Positions 12,421-22,699 of a stretch of DNA of 64,000 bases are shown one piece after another. The stretch covers positions 125,408,661-125,472,660 of the forward strand of contig NC_092522.1 in assembly GCF_037038585.1 (NCBI RefSeq), read 5' to 3'. The position numbers were made by a program, and so were the translations under genes. Each line of letters begins with the position of its first letter. Positions within the stretch are counted from its first letter, which is position 1. Under the pieces are notes generated by a model that worked only from the letters and a program-made list of their open reading frames with translations, did not search any database and had not been told where the DNA came from. The DNA is from Patagioenas fasciata. Lineage: Eukaryota > Chordata > Aves > Columbiformes > Columbidae.

Positions 12421-12772
12421 GGTGGAGGGGTGGGGTGTAGGCTGGGGCGTGGGGTGCAGGTTGGGGTGTGGGTGATGGTTGGGCTGTGGGGTGCAGGTTG
12501 GGGTGCAGGCTGGGATGTGGGTGAAGGTTGGGGTGTGGGGTGCAGGTTGGGATGTGGAGTGATGGCTGGGGTGCGGGGTGCAGGTTGGAGTGCGGGGTGC
12601 AGGTTGGGGTGCGGGGTGCAGGTTGGGGTGCAGGCTGGGGTGCGGGATGCAGGTTGGGGTGCAGGCTGGGGTGTGGGGTGCAAGCTGGGGTGCAGGATGC
12701 AGGTTGGGGTGCAGGTTGGGGTGTGGGGTGCAGGCTGGGGTGTGGGGTGCAGGTTGGGGTGCAGGGTCCCCC
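12421..12772. repeat. related G-rich minisatellite (GTGCAGGTTGGG type)
   Basis: This array shares the GGGGTGCAGG core with the array 335 bases away and probably has a common origin. The unit is about 12-22 bases, alternating GGTTGGGGTGC and GGCTGGGGTGC. Confidence 0.92.
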
Positions 12773-14110
12773 CGCCCAGCGCGGTGCCAGCCGGTTGGGA
12801 TGCAGGGAAGAGCTGCCCCGTCCCTCTCCTTCACCAGCTGGGGGTGCCAGGGGAGGCTCCGTCCCTGTCCCCGTCCGGGACGCCGGCCCCGCCAGCCCCG
12901 TGCCACACAGGGCCTGCCCGCGCTGCCCACGGAGCCCTTTGCCCCCGCCCGGCACGCTCAGCCCCGTGCGGGCACCGCGGTGCCCCTTGGCGAGGGGCCG
13001 GCACCGAGCACCCACACGCTGCCGCTCCAGGCACCCATCTCACAGCTGTGCCGGTGCCGGCACCAGGGCACGCTGCTCGGCACGGCGTGGCACGCGTTCG
13101 GCACCGCACCTCGGCCCCGTGTCCCCCCCGCCAGCTGCTGCTCATGGGCTGGCGGTGCCCCTGGGGCTGGCGGTGCCCCCGGTCCTGCCCGTGCCCCCCG
13201 CGCCTCGGCAAAGCCCCGGCTGCGGGCACCGGAGCACACGTGCCGCTTGGAACCCCCGGGGGACACCCCGGCTGCACCCAGACACCTCCGCGGCAGGGCA
13301 GCCCCGGCCCCCCCCGTGGGGCACCCCATGCCCAGAGCCACCAGAGGGCCGGTGTCCCCGGTGTCGCCGGCTCCCGCTGCCCAGCAGGTCCCTACCTGCA
13401 TGTGCCCACAGCCCTAGAAAATGGCTCAGCCACCTCCAGCCCCCCAGCCTGTCCCCCCCAACTCAAGCAGGGTCCCTCCGGCAGCCCCAGAGGTGGGTGA
13501 GCCCCCCCGGCATCGCCGGTGCCTGGGGAGCGTGGCCGCCCCGCTCGGCGCTGCCGAAGGGCCAGCTCGGGCTTTGATTCGCTTCCAGCAAACATGGTCT
13601 CCAAACGCACTAAAAATAGTTGTGCTGCGGAGAAACCCCGCGGCAGCCCCGGCCGGCACCGCCGAACAAAGCCGGGGAGCAGCCGGCGGCCCCCCGGCCC
13701 CCCCAGCCCCACCGAGGGGTACCCGCGGGCATCGCCGTGGCCCCCGGCGCCGTCCCCGCTCTCCCGCGCTCTTACCCAGCCGGGGCTCGCCCACCGCGGC
13801 ACGACGGGACGGGACGGGGGCTGTGGCACCGTGTCCCCCGCTAGGCCGCCGAGAGCCTCCTCCGGCAGCACCGGGGCATCCCCTCGTCGATGCGGCGGTG
13901 GCGGCGGGGGGGACGGAGCCCGGTCCGGCGCTCGCCGCCGAAGCGCGGGGAGGGACTCGCCGCCGTCCCTCCTGCCTCCCTATTTAACCGCTCGGGCTGA
14001 CCTTACGGCTGACGGCGAGCGGGGGAACCGGAGCCCCAGCCCGCGCTGCCGCTCCCGCACGGCAGGGCCCCGGCGAGTCACGCTCGCCGCTCGGCAGAGG
14101 CGTTTCAAAG
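12773..14110. other. GC-rich unique sequence, CpG-rich
   Basis: No exon could be recognised in either strand. CpG is frequent, notably from about 13480 onward. The only distinct elements are a MEF2-type site at 13610-13619 and the putative promoter just beyond. Confidence 0.5.
13610..13619. promoter_or_regulatory. MEF2-type motif
   Basis: CTAAAAATAG fits the MEF2 consensus YTAWWWWTAR exactly and stands out in CpG-rich surroundings. Function is inference from the motif alone. Confidence 0.4.
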
Positions 14111-14118
14111 TAGGTTAC

Positions 14119-14194
14119 CTGCGCTGGCTGGATGAGACACGCGGCGGGAGGGAAAGGGAGGGAAAAAAAAAGGAAAAAACCCGCCTTTTTTATA
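14119..14194 (-). promoter_or_regulatory. candidate TATA promoter and short noncoding first exon
   Basis: On the minus strand TATAAAAAA (14194-14186) is followed about 25-35 bases later by a CT-rich stretch and then by CCAGCCAGCGCAG|gtaacc, a good donor at 14113-14118. The arrangement would give a noncoding first exon of roughly 40 bases ending at 14119. It could splice to the acceptor at 10108-10110 ahead of the DNMT3A start codon. No transcript evidence is available from sequence. Confidence 0.35.
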
Positions 14195-14284
14195 TTTCGG
14201 GACCTCGGCAGCTCCCGCCGTTGCCGTTGCCGTTGCCGTTGCCGCTGCCGCGCCGCAGCCGGGAACCCGCAGAAACCCAAACGG

Positions 14285-14294
14285 CCATTTTAGG
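14285..14294. promoter_or_regulatory. CArG box (SRF-type site)
   Basis: CCATTTTAGG matches CC(A/T)6GG exactly. It lies about 90 bases upstream of the minus-strand TATA-like element, a usual place for such a site. Confidence 0.45.
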
Positions 14295-14533
14295 TGATGG
14301 CGAAGGGGGTCCCCGGCAGCCCCCCGCGCCGGCGGCTGGTGACACCTTCACCGCAGTCCCCCCCCGCCTGTCCTAACGTGACCCCGCGTGCGGCGGCCCC
14401 CGGCGCGGTGACACCCACCGGGGTTGGACGGGGTCCCTCGCGTGCCTTCGGCGCTGGGGACGCACGAGGGACCCCGTCCAAACGCCTCTCCCGTGACAAG
14501 TGCCGCAGCGTATTATTATTGTTGTTGTCACTT

Positions 14534-14684
14534 TGAGTCACTGCCGCCCCCAGGCAGCCGCGCTGCTCCTCCTCCTCCTCCTCCTCCCTCCCAGCGCCGA
14601 GGAAGAAGTTCAGGATTGACTCAGAGGGGCCGGGCGCTGCGGCCGTGAGTCACCCCCACCCCCTGAGCCCCCACACCTGACTCA
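14534..14684. promoter_or_regulatory. cluster of four AP-1 (TRE) motifs
   Basis: Exact TGAGTCA/TGACTCA heptamers lie at 14534-14540, 14617-14623, 14646-14652 and 14678-14684. Four exact copies in 151 bases is far above chance for a 7-base motif. This is upstream of the candidate minus-strand promoter. Confidence 0.5.
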
Positions 14685-14860
14685 CGGGGGGGCGCCCCCC
14701 CGGGCCCCCCACGCCGGGGGTGCCGCTGCCAGGGGCACCTGGGGACGGGTGGGTGTCCCTGGAGGCCTAAAAATTCCACCGAGCGGCAGCAGCTCCGCTG
14801 CGATCGCCTCCGACAGATGGTTGAGCCCAAACCACCGTGGCGGGCAGAGCGTTGACCTCA

Positions 14861-14884
14861 TCCCCCGTAATTATCACTTACGGG
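14861..14884. other. small inverted repeat
   Basis: CCCGTAA (14864-14870) and TTACGGG (14878-14884) are perfect inverted copies around a 7-base loop. It may be a protein site or chance. Confidence 0.4.
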
Positions 14885-15117
14885 CTAAATATTTGGCCAC
14901 GCTGCTCGGGGCGCACGTGGCGGGCAGGGAAGCGGCCGCCCTCGCCACAGCCGACGGGAACCGCTGCCGCGGCACCACGGCACGGCAACGGGACGAGGGA
15001 CAAGGTGCCGGCAGCACGTGCCCTCTGCTCCCCGAAACAGAGCGGGGCGGACGGCGACCCCCGGCCTGGTTGGCACCACCAAAATGGCCTCATGCTGCGC
15101 CCTGGGGGGGTGACACA

Positions 15118-15610
15118 CTGCACCACAGGGTACCACACTGCACTGCACCCCAAACAACACACTGCACCCCAGGAGCAATGCACTGCACCCCAGGACAGTG
15201 CACGGCACAGCACTGCACCCCAGGAGCAATGCACTGCACCCCAGGACAGTGCACGGCACAGCACTGCACCCCAAGAGCAATGCACTGCACCCCAAGAGCA
15301 ATGCACTGCACCCCAGGACAGTGCACGGCACAGCATTGCACCCCAGGAGCAACGCACTGCACCCCAGGACAGTGCACGGCACAGCACTGCACCCCAAGAG
15401 CAATGCACTGCACCCCAAGACAGTGCACTGCATAGCACTGCACCCCAAGAGCAATGCACTGCACCCCAGGACAGTGCACGGCACAGCACTGCACCCCAGG
15501 AGAAATGCACTGCACCCCAGGACAGTGCACTGCACAGCACTGCACCCCAGGAGAAATGCACTGCACCCCAGGACAGTGCACGGCACAGCACTGCACCCCA
15601 AGGAACAACA
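15118..15610. repeat. 51-bp minisatellite (CTGCACCCCAGGA type)
   Basis: Marker positions 15201, 15252, 15324, 15375, 15426, 15477, 15528 and 15579 show a strict 51-base period with one 72-base step, caused by an extra 21-base sub-unit near 15280-15300. Because 51 is a multiple of three, several frames stay open and read 17-residue repeats such as QCTAPQDSARHSTAPQE. I see no reason to think they are translated. Confidence 0.95.
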
Positions 15611-16843
15611 CAGGCCCCGCACCGCACCGCGTGGCCGTGCCACGAGCAAACCGCAACCCCGGCTGCAGCCGCAACCAGCACCAGATCCCGCACAGCGGGA
15701 GCACCTTGAGGGCCGGGGTCAGGCAAAACCGCCCACGGGATGGGGTGGGGACAGGCGGGGGAGCCCCCAGCGCCGGGACATGGTGGTGACACACAGGGGA
15801 GCCCCGGCACCGGGACGTGGAGCTGTTTTGCAGGCGGGACGGTGCCAACCTGGCAGGTTGATGAAGGAGCCGCGGCCGAGCTCCCGGAGCTCAGCTTATC
15901 GAGGGGAAAAAAGGCCAAGAGATGACGTGATTACGGTGAGCAAGTGCCGCTGCGGCAGAGCCCCCGGCACTGCGCAGAGCCTCCAGCTGGCAGAGGAGCA
16001 GGGCCGGGAGCAGAGCCGGGGCGATCCAAACCGGCAGGCAGGTACGGGCTTTGAACTGGGGAGGGTGGTTAACCGCGGGAACAGGCCCAACCGGCGGCGG
16101 CGCGTCCCGCGCGTGCCGAGCCCCATGGCAGCAGCGCGGTGAGGAAGCGGGACGGCGGCTCCGCTCAATGTCCCTCCCGGCCCCGGTTTGCCCGATGTGA
16201 CCCTGGCGGTCCCGGCCCCACCGGTCAGAGTTCGGATGGTGTCAAAAACCACCGCGCGGTCTCGAGGGCGAGCAGGTTCCTGCAGCAAAGCGGAGCAGAC
16301 GACACCTCCATCCCCGCCAAACCGCACGCCCAAACACCGCCGGCTCCTCCCGAGGAGCCGCCGGGGCACATGCACGCTTGGCACACGCGTGTCCTGGCGC
16401 ACGCACGCGTGTGCCGGCGGTTACCTGGCAAGCCCACACTCTGTCCCCTGCGGGCGCTGCAGGGAGCCGCACGCTCGCTAATGGCACAGCCTGCCCGGGA
16501 CAGGCAGAGGCGCAGGCAGGGGCGCAGGCAGGGCGCTGGGACGGCGCAGGCAGGGATGTGCCGTCCTAAAAACACCCATACGAAAACCACCACCCGAAGG
16601 TGCTCGAGCAGCTGCCTGGGCCGGGAAGCGGCCGTGGCCCCACAGCAGCCCCGGCGAAGCAGCGGCCGCCGCCGGATCTGAGGCGCAGACGTCGCCCGCG
16701 GCGGCAGCTCGCGGTCACGCAGGCAGCCGGGGCAAGGCCTGGCCCGCAGCTCCGGCGAGCAGCGCAGGCACCGGCATCCCGCCTTTCCTCGAGAGGCGGC
16801 GGGCGCTGCGTGTCACCAAAAGAGGCTCCGCTGGGAAGTTTCG

Positions 16844-16856
16844 AGCTGACTCAGCA
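16844..16856. promoter_or_regulatory. Maf/NRF2-type recognition element
   Basis: AGCTGACTCAGCA differs by one base from the palindromic T-MARE TGCTGACTCAGCA. It lies in GC-rich DNA upstream of DNMT3A. Confidence 0.45.
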
Positions 16857-17329
16857 CGAAAGGGCCAGAGCAGGCGCGGGAGCTGCCGCGAGCAGCCGCC
16901 GGGTACGACAACATCCCAACATCCATTCCCGCCGGCTGCCCGTGGCCGCCGGCTTCGACGCTTTGCTCGCGGCTGACGCGGGTGCCCCCGTCCCGGTGTC
17001 CCCGTCGGGACGGGCGAGGGGCGCAGCCTGGGGCAGGACGCGGGCACCCACCGTCCCCGCCAGCTCCTGCCGCCGCGCGCTCGGCGCAGCAGCGCGAGCA
17101 CCGAACGCCAATCCCGTGGTGACACCGTCTACGTCACACAAAGGGAAGAAATAAAGAAAGAGGAACTGAGCGAAAAGGAAAATTTCATTTGCCCACAGGT
17201 TCGCGCACACGAACACATGAAAGCGAGGGGGGAGAGAAAAAACAGAGAGAGAGGAAAGGGGGAAGCGAGCGGGCGGCCCAGTTGCATCGCCAACAGGACC
17301 GGGGGAGCCAGGCAGTGGGCACGGGCTGG

Positions 17330-17603
17330 GCAGGCAGCGGGCAGGCAGCAGGGCACGGGGGAGCAGGGCAGGCAGGCAGGGATGGGAGCAGGCAGCAAGG
17401 CAAGCAGGCAGCAGGCAGGGATGGGGCAGGCAGCAGGCAGGGATGGGGCAGGCAGCAGGCAGGGATGGGGCAGGCAGCAGAGCAGGCAGCAGGCAGGGAT
17501 GGGGGCAGCAGGCAGGGCTGAGGGCAGCGGGCAGGGCTGAGGGCAGCAGGCAGGGCTGAGGGCAGCGGGCAGGGCTGAGGGCAGCGGGCAGGGCTGAGGG
17601 CAG
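17330..17603. repeat. two GGCAGG-type minisatellites (22 bp, then 19 bp)
   Basis: GGGATGGGG recurs at 17418, 17440 and 17462 (22-base period). GGGCTGA then recurs at 17515, 17534, 17553, 17572 and 17591 (19-base period). The minus strand is C-rich. Confidence 0.9.
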
Positions 17604-18720
17604 CTCTGCGAGGCCCGTGCCCGACGCCGCCCCCTCCCCGGCCGGGGCCGCTGCTCGCCCGCTGCCCACGGGAGGGGATTTTTCGGGTGCACAACAGCAA
17701 AGTTTCCGCAGCGCCAGCCCGGGGCAGCTCCGCTGCGGCCCGCCGGAGGGCAGCGCCGGGCCGGGGCTGCGGGCGGCAGGGGCTGCGGGCACCCCCGCTC
17801 TTCCGCAGCCGGGCGGGGGTCTCGCCCCGGGGGTCCCGATGGGCCGGGGCTGGGGGGCACACACGGCGGTGACACCCCCGGGCGGCCTCGCAGCCCCGGA
17901 GCGGCCCGGGGCCCCGCGCTGCCCTTCAGCCGCCCGGCGCGGCGCTCAAGGACACGGCGGCGCCGCGGGGAACGGGCCCGCGGGCCCGCGCCGCCACCCC
18001 CGCCCGCCGAGCGGGGCCGGGCCGGTTGCGGGGGCGGCCGCGGGGCCGGGGGGGGCGACGCGGGCCCGGCCCGGCGGGAGGCGGCCCGGCCGCTGCCATG
18101 TTTTCCTGCTCGGCACTGCGCCCCCCGGCCCGGCCCGGCCCGGCCCGCTCCCGCCGCAGCGCCCGCCCGCCGCCGCGACGGCCCCGGGCCGGGGAGGGGG
18201 ACACGGGACCGGGGCGGGGGTGTCCGGGCGGGGGGCGCGGGCCGCCCGCCGGGCTCCGCGGGTCGGGCCGAGCCGAACCGAGCTGCCACGAACGGAGCCG
18301 AACCGACCCGAACACAGCCGAACCGAGCCGAGCCGAGCGGTGCCGAACCGAGCCGAGCGGTGCCGAGCCCAGCCGAGCCGAGGCGGGGGGTGCCGAGCGG
18401 GGGGTGCCCCGTCCCGGGGGTCCGCGGGGGCCACCCGTGTCCGCGCTGCCGCGGGGCCGTTACCTGGGCCGGTGCGGGCCCGGCGCGCCGAGCCGTGCCG
18501 AGCCGTGCCGAGCCGTGCCGAGCCGCCGCCGCCGCTGCGCTGCCCGGCGAGGCCTCCTCCCGCAGCGCCGCCGCCTCCACTGCAGCACCGAGCCGCGCCG
18601 CCCGCCCGCCGCGCGGTCCTAGCGCCCGCCGGGCCGCGCTGAGCGCAGCCCAGCCCCGCCGCGCCGGGCCCAGCCCAGCCGGGCCGAGCCGAGCCGGGCC
18701 GGACCGACACTGCGGCAGGC
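17604..18720. promoter_or_regulatory. CpG island, possible promoter
   Basis: CpG dinucleotides are very dense, with long GCCCGG and GCCGCCGCC stretches and GC-box-like motifs. On the minus strand CGGCCCAG|gtaacg gives a possible donor (exon side ends at 18464, intron begins at 18463), so a noncoding first exon of DNMT3A or another transcript could end here. The minus frame starting ATGGCAGCGGCCGGG at about 18099 resembles no protein I know. Direction and gene assignment are unresolved. Confidence 0.5.
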
Positions 18721-19560
18721 GGTGTCGGGATGGGCTGTGCTCGTGGCTCAGCTGGGATGGGCCTGTCCGGGCAAGGCTGGGCCTTGCTGAGCCCAGCTAA
18801 GCCAAGCCATGCCAAGCCAAGCTGTGCTGTGCCAAGCCATGCTGTGCCGTGCCAAGCCAGACCATGCTCGACCAAGCCAAGCCAGGCTGGGTGATGCAGT
18901 GCCAAGCTGAGCCGAGCTGAACCAGGCTGGGCCAGACGGGGTTGAGCCGACGCTGGCCATGCAGCGCTGAGCCAGGCCAGACCGCAGTGAGCCAACCCAC
19001 GCTGGACCAGGCCAAGAAAAGGCAAACTGGGCTGTGCCATGTTGTGTTGGGCTAAACTGGGCTGGGCCAAACTGGGTTGGGCCAAGCTGAGCCAAGCCCA
19101 GCAGTCCCGTGCAGTGCTGGGCCAGAGCCACCCTGAGCTGGGCTGAGGACTCCGGGTGATGTGATGCTGGGCAGATCCCAGCAGTGCCATGCCGAGCCAA
19201 GCTGTGCCAGCCCATGCTGGCAGTGCCAAGTTGTGCCATGGCGAGCTGAGGAGTGCCAGGATATGCAGTGCCAAGCTGTGCCATGCAGTGCCACGCCGTG
19301 CAGGGCTGAGCTGTGTGCCGAGCCGTGCCATGCGATGCCACGTTGTAAAGGCTATTGCTGAGCCAAGGGGTTTGAGGCCGTATCAGGCCGTGCAGGGCCA
19401 TGCAGTGGGGTGCAGTGCCAGCTGGGGCTGTGCAGTGTCAGCTGGACCGTGCCGTGCCAAGCCGTGCCGTGTGCCGTGGTTGTGGGCCATGCTGAGCCAT
19501 GCAGCGCCATGCCGAAGCCAGCCACGCTGGGCAGTGCCGGCTGTGCCATGCAGCGCTGTG
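18255..19560. repeat. degenerate GCCNN pentamer tract
   Basis: From 18255 to about 18530 the unit is mostly GCCGA, GCCGT or ACCGA, interrupted by unique CpG-rich DNA. From about 18630 to 19560 the same 5-base rhythm continues as GCCAA, GCCAT, GCTGT and GCTGA, with most CG replaced by CA or TG. It overlaps the edge of the CpG island. Confidence 0.8.
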
Positions 19561-19616
19561 CGGACCTGCCCCCTGCTCTGTGCGTCCTGCAGAGCTCAGC
19601 CATGGGCACCACTGGC

Positions 19617-20050
19617 ACCGGAGAGAAGGGAACGGAGCTGGTGAGGGGCTGGAGCACAAGTGTGATGGAGTGGCTGAGGGACCTGGGGGTTCAGCTGGAG
19701 AACAGGAGCTGAGGGGAGACCTTCTGATCTCTGAACTGCCTGAAAGGAGCTTGGAGCCAGGGGGGTCGGGCTCTGCTGCCCAGGAACAAGCGCCAGGAGC
19801 AGAGGAAACGGCCTCAAGTTGCGCCAGGGGAGGTTGAGGTTGGATGTGGGGAACAATTTCTTCCCCAAAGGGCTGTGGGGCATTGGAACAGGCTGCCCAG
19901 GGCAGTGCTGGAGTCACCAGCCCTGGAGGGCTGGACAGACGGACATGAGGTTCTCAGGACATGGGGCTGTGGTGGCCTTGGCAGTGTTGTGTTAATCGCT
20001 GATGATCTTAAAGATCTTTTCCAACCAAAATGCTTCAATGATTCTTTGAT
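19617..20050 (+). mobile_element. CR1 LINE 3' fragment
   Basis: Reads in plus orientation from GGAGCTGGTGAGGGGCTGGAG through CCTCAAGTTGCGCCAGGGG and GGCTGCCCAGGGCAGTGCTG to the tail ATGCTTCAATGATTCTTTGAT. It is the same subfamily as the copies at 56928-57278, 39868-40052 and 62505-62735. Confidence 0.9.
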
Positions 20051-22371
20051 CCCTGGCACTGCCTCATGGCAGGGAACCCCCTGTGCCCTCCTGTGGTGCC
20101 CAAGCCCGGTGCCCCCACCCAGGGCTGGTCCCACATCCCCCTGCTCAGCCTGGGCTCACTGGCCACCCCTGCCCCACACCCCAGCTCCCCACAACAGCCC
20201 CGTGCTGGTGGGCTGGAGGGACTCCCCACATTCCTCACCCAGCCAGGGGCTGCCAGAGGGACACCAGGGCCGAGCGGGGACCCGAGTGTCCTGGGGGCAC
20301 CTTCCCCGCGGGGCGGTGCGTGGTGAAGCCTGGAGAGGCTCGGAGCCCGGTGACGGGCACGGACGCACCACGGAGGCTCAGGAAGCAGCCAAGGGATCCG
20401 CAGGCTCGGCCATTGGGGTGTCTGTGAGTGTGGTGATTTGTGAACACACCGGAGCTTTCCCGGGGGCTGATGCAGGTTCCTGCGGCTCCAGCAGTGCCAT
20501 GGATGCCGGGGGAACCGGAGAGATGGGCACGGCTGGGACCGAACTGCAGCTGGCAGCAGGTTTGGGGGAAAATGGGATCTGCCCTGTCCTGGCGGGGAAG
20601 TGCCCGAAGATCGGGGGCTTGGGGCTGGGCTACGAGGCCACCGGAGACCCCAGAAGAGCCGTGGGCCAGCACTGAACTGGCGGAGGGGCTTCTGGGGAGC
20701 TGGGGGGAGGTTGCTGTGTCTCCCCAGCCATGGTGGGCACCTGGGGATGCCGAATGTGCCGCCCCCAACACCGCGCACGCCAGGCATGGGCTGCACACCG
20801 AGAGCAGCGCCCACGGGTGCTGAGGATGGGGTGACCTCGGGGGGAGCTGCCTGCCCCAGGACCAGCCCCGCACCGCCCGGACGGGTGTCCAGGGTCCCAG
20901 GCTGCCACCCGTGGACCCCCGGGGCACCCCCTGGCAGCTCCCGGCGCACTTGGGCAGCCCCGCTCCTGCCCCGGCTGTGCCGAGCCACCGCGCTCCACCG
21001 CGCCGGCCACGGCCCCCAGAGGAGCCCTCCCCGCGGGGACCCCGCGCCTGCGCTGCTGGAAGGCTCCTGGTGCACATGGGGGCACTGTAAAATAAGACAT
21101 TAATTAATAATAATAATTAATGTTGCATTCCCCTGACTTAACGGGGCCGCCTCCTGCGCCACTGTGGGAACGGCTGCTCCTCCTGGCTCCCTCGGGAGCC
21201 CCCATGGGTGCTGCTGGCCTGGGCTGGGAGGGGCAGGTGCCCCCGGCCTGGAGCTGCCAAACCCTGCCAAACCCTGCCAAACCCTGCCTGGCCCTGCCGG
21301 CTGCCGGTACCTGCCCGGGTGCAGCCGGTGGCAGTGCCTGCTGTGCCCACTCTGTGCCGGCAGCAGCAGACCTGGCACAAGCATTTGAACCAGGGTGCAG
21401 TCACTGGCTGGGCCGGGGCTGCCATGGCCCCACCAAACCTCACAGGCATGGTCCCATGGGTTGGCAGCAGTGCCAGCAGCCGGTGCTGCATTCCCGATGG
21501 CACGGCCCCAGCACCGCGCTGGGAGCCACCGGCAGTGCTGCCAGACCCCAGCAGCGTGTCATCGCCGCGGCACGTCAGGTAAGGGACCTGCCCAGCTCCC
21601 AGCTGTGCCAGCATAGCCAGAGCCCGGTGGCAGCTCATGGTGCACCAGCGCACCAGCACAGTGAGCCTGGCCGGCTGAGCCGCGGTTCTGGCGCTGTGCT
21701 GGGATGCTGGTTGGACCCCGGCTGCCCCCGGCCCCGGCTGCAGGTGAAGAGCCTCGCCGCGCTGTGGCCGCGCTGTGGCCGCGCTGTGGCCGCGCTCTCC
21801 TGGTGCCCTCCCCACAGGCGCTGCCGCAGCTCTGCCCAGCAGAAGCCATTTCTGCAGCTGCTCCCGGCGCCCCAGGCTGCCCTGCGATCCGGTGACGATC
21901 CGGCTGGCGCAGCGTGTGCCGCGGTGACGGCAGCTGCCGTCCCCCCTCCCAGCAGCTCTCCTCCGGTGCGCTGCCATGCCGAGCCGCGGAGCCTCCGCTC
22001 CCCCGGCCAGTGTGACCCAACGCCCCGAGCCACCGCACGCGGGCGGCTCTCCCAACCGCGCCTGCAGGCTCTTGGTTCAGGATGCTGGAACCAGTGATGG
22101 CTGCGGTGACCCCGGCCCTGCCCCCTGTGTCCCCTTCTCCATGGACACCCCACACTGCAGCCATGGTGCAGGCTGTGCCAGGGCTTTCCCAGCCAGCTCC
22201 CACAGCCGCAACGAGGGGTGCCGGCGATGCCGGTGTTGCCACCTTGCTCGGTTTGCTGCGACTGCTGCATGTCGGCTCCTGCTCCTGGCTCCGGTGGAAG
22301 CTGCCGCGCTGCAGGGGTTTCTTCTGTGTCCTGAAGCCCTGGCCTCACCGCAGTGCTGCCCGCCATAGCCG
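20051..22371. other. intergenic or 5' intronic sequence without recognisable gene
   Basis: GC-rich unique DNA. The one marked exception is an A/T-rich hairpin at 21097-21123. A small triplicate of TGCCAAACCC lies at about 21256-21296. No frame here resembles a known protein. Confidence 0.5.
21097..21123. other. perfect A/T-rich inverted repeat
   Basis: ACATTAATTA (21097-21106) and TAATTAATGT (21114-21123) are perfect inverted copies with the 7-base loop ATAATAA. Each arm carries homeodomain-type TAATTA cores. Confidence 0.7.
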
Positions 22372-22520
22372 CGCTTGCACACCGGCACAGCTGCACTTGC
22401 ACCCCGGCACAGCCGCGCTCCCCACCCCGGCACAGCCGCGCTCGCACCCCGGCACAGCCGCGCTCCCCACCCCGACACAGCCGCGCTCGCACCCCAGCAC
22501 AGCCGCACTCCCCACATGTG
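22372..22520. repeat. GGCACAGCCGCGCTC minisatellite
   Basis: About six imperfect 22-24 base units built on CACAGCCGCGCTC and CACCCCGG. Decay of CG to CA is visible at the edges. Confidence 0.85.
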
Positions 22521-22699
22521 TGCAGGCAGGTGCGTGTGCAGGCAGCCGTGGTGCTGTGCGGTGCACCGTGCCAGAGGTGCGGCTCACACAGGTATAGCTG
22601 CACCTATGGGGAGCTGGGTACAGAACCCAGCCTGGCTGGCGCTGGAGATCATCCAGACCAACCCACCCGCCAACACGGGGTCACCGGAGCGGATCCTAC

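Noticed and set aside
17926-18315. 129-codon minus frame containing an ATG in good context at about 18099
   Set aside because: Pro/Arg/Gly-rich with no known relative; more likely CpG-island sequence by chance.
22640-22690. possible CR1 remnant (GGAGATCATCCAGACCAACC)
   Set aside because: Only about 20 bases resemble CR1 and no adjoining block supports it.
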